From positions 1 to 5,137 of the forward strand of contig JAAKFP010000206.1 of the NCBI GenBank assembly GCA_011065005.1: a DNA stretch of 5,137 bases. Reading direction: 5' to 3'. Positions within the stretch are counted from its first letter, which is position 1. Every line of letters starts with the position of its first letter. This stretch comes from Chlamydiota bacterium (lineage in GTDB: Bacteria; Chlamydiota; Chlamydiia; Chlamydiales; Waddliaceae). Under the pieces are notes generated by a model. That model had not been told where the DNA came from. It did not search any database and saw only the letters and a program-made list of their open reading frames with translations. Positions 5,040 through 5,137 of the stretch are shown here, in pieces. The translations under genes were made by a program, and so were the position numbers.

Positions 5040-5137
5040 TTACTCCCATTCGATGGTGCCGGGGAGTTTGGAGGTGATGTCGTAGACGCCGCACTTCATC
5101 TTTAAGACCCTTCTTCCTTGTCTCATTCTTTAACCAT
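5040..5137 (-). pseudogene. guaA: C-terminal end of GMP synthase, frame interrupted
   Basis: The minus strand encodes GVYDITSKLPGTIEWE followed by TAA at 5040-5042. This is the strongly conserved C-terminus of GMP synthase (glutamine-hydrolysing), usually RVVYDISSKPP(A/G)TIEWE, which takes part in dimerisation and substrate binding and completes XMP-to-GMP conversion. In this frame only about 13 more residues precede it before a TAA at 5130-5132, and they do not resemble the family. The neighbouring frame reads WLKNETRKKGLKDEVR down to about 5089, whose end would join well to VYD if one base near 5088 were removed. So the gene appears frameshifted, or the read has a one-base error. Because the gene runs off the window, I cannot tell whether the rest is intact. 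Confidence 0.6.

Noticed and set aside
4735..5105. Open frames on both strands (4735-4950 minus, 4899-5105 plus)
   Set aside because: Both translate the arms of the long inverted repeat, giving Phe/Leu/Ser-rich sequences that mirror each other. One overlaps the rpsL promoter and leader, the other the guaA end.

Overview
The window looks like a piece of a chlamydial chromosome (phylum Chlamydiota), probably an environmental, amoeba-associated relative rather than a Chlamydia pathogen. EF-G, S10, S7 and S12 read as close to the chlamydial proteins I remember. The gene order rpsL-rpsG-fusA-rpsJ, without tuf between fusA and rpsJ, is the chlamydial version of the str operon. The assignment comes from recall of sequences and gene order; no search was run.

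Layout. Positions 1-600 are accessory DNA without an intact gene. They hold clustered GC-rich palindromes (1-56 and 269-424) and, just upstream of the second cluster on the minus strand, the C-terminal 46 codons of what I read as an IS200-like (Y1/HUH, RAYT-type) transposase. Positions 723-1163 carry a plus-strand gene for a 146-residue protein of unknown function. A perfect 35-bp inverted repeat made of CACAGAG-type 9-mers lies between it and the convergent ribosomal operon. Positions 1260-4721, minus strand, are the complete str operon (rpsL, rpsG, fusA, rpsJ). A promoter with a perfect TATAAT box and a leader hairpin precede rpsL. A second, larger inverted repeat (4851-5001) of the same word family lies upstream of that promoter. 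The right edge holds the C-terminal coding end of guaA (GMP synthase), whose upstream frame is interrupted.

How it works together. The operon makes two 30S decoding-side proteins (S12, S7), the translocase EF-G and S10 from one transcript. fusA and rpsJ follow closely (14 and 16 bp gaps). The 171-bp gap between rpsL and rpsG holds two adjacent strong hairpins on the mRNA strand. This is where S7 autoregulation acts in Escherichia coli, so the gap is the best candidate regulatory site in the window.

The less ordinary content is the repeat biology: a transposase relic beside REP-like palindromes, two CACAGAG-family inverted repeats on either side of the operon, and a broken guaA end. I found no convincing new multi-gene system.
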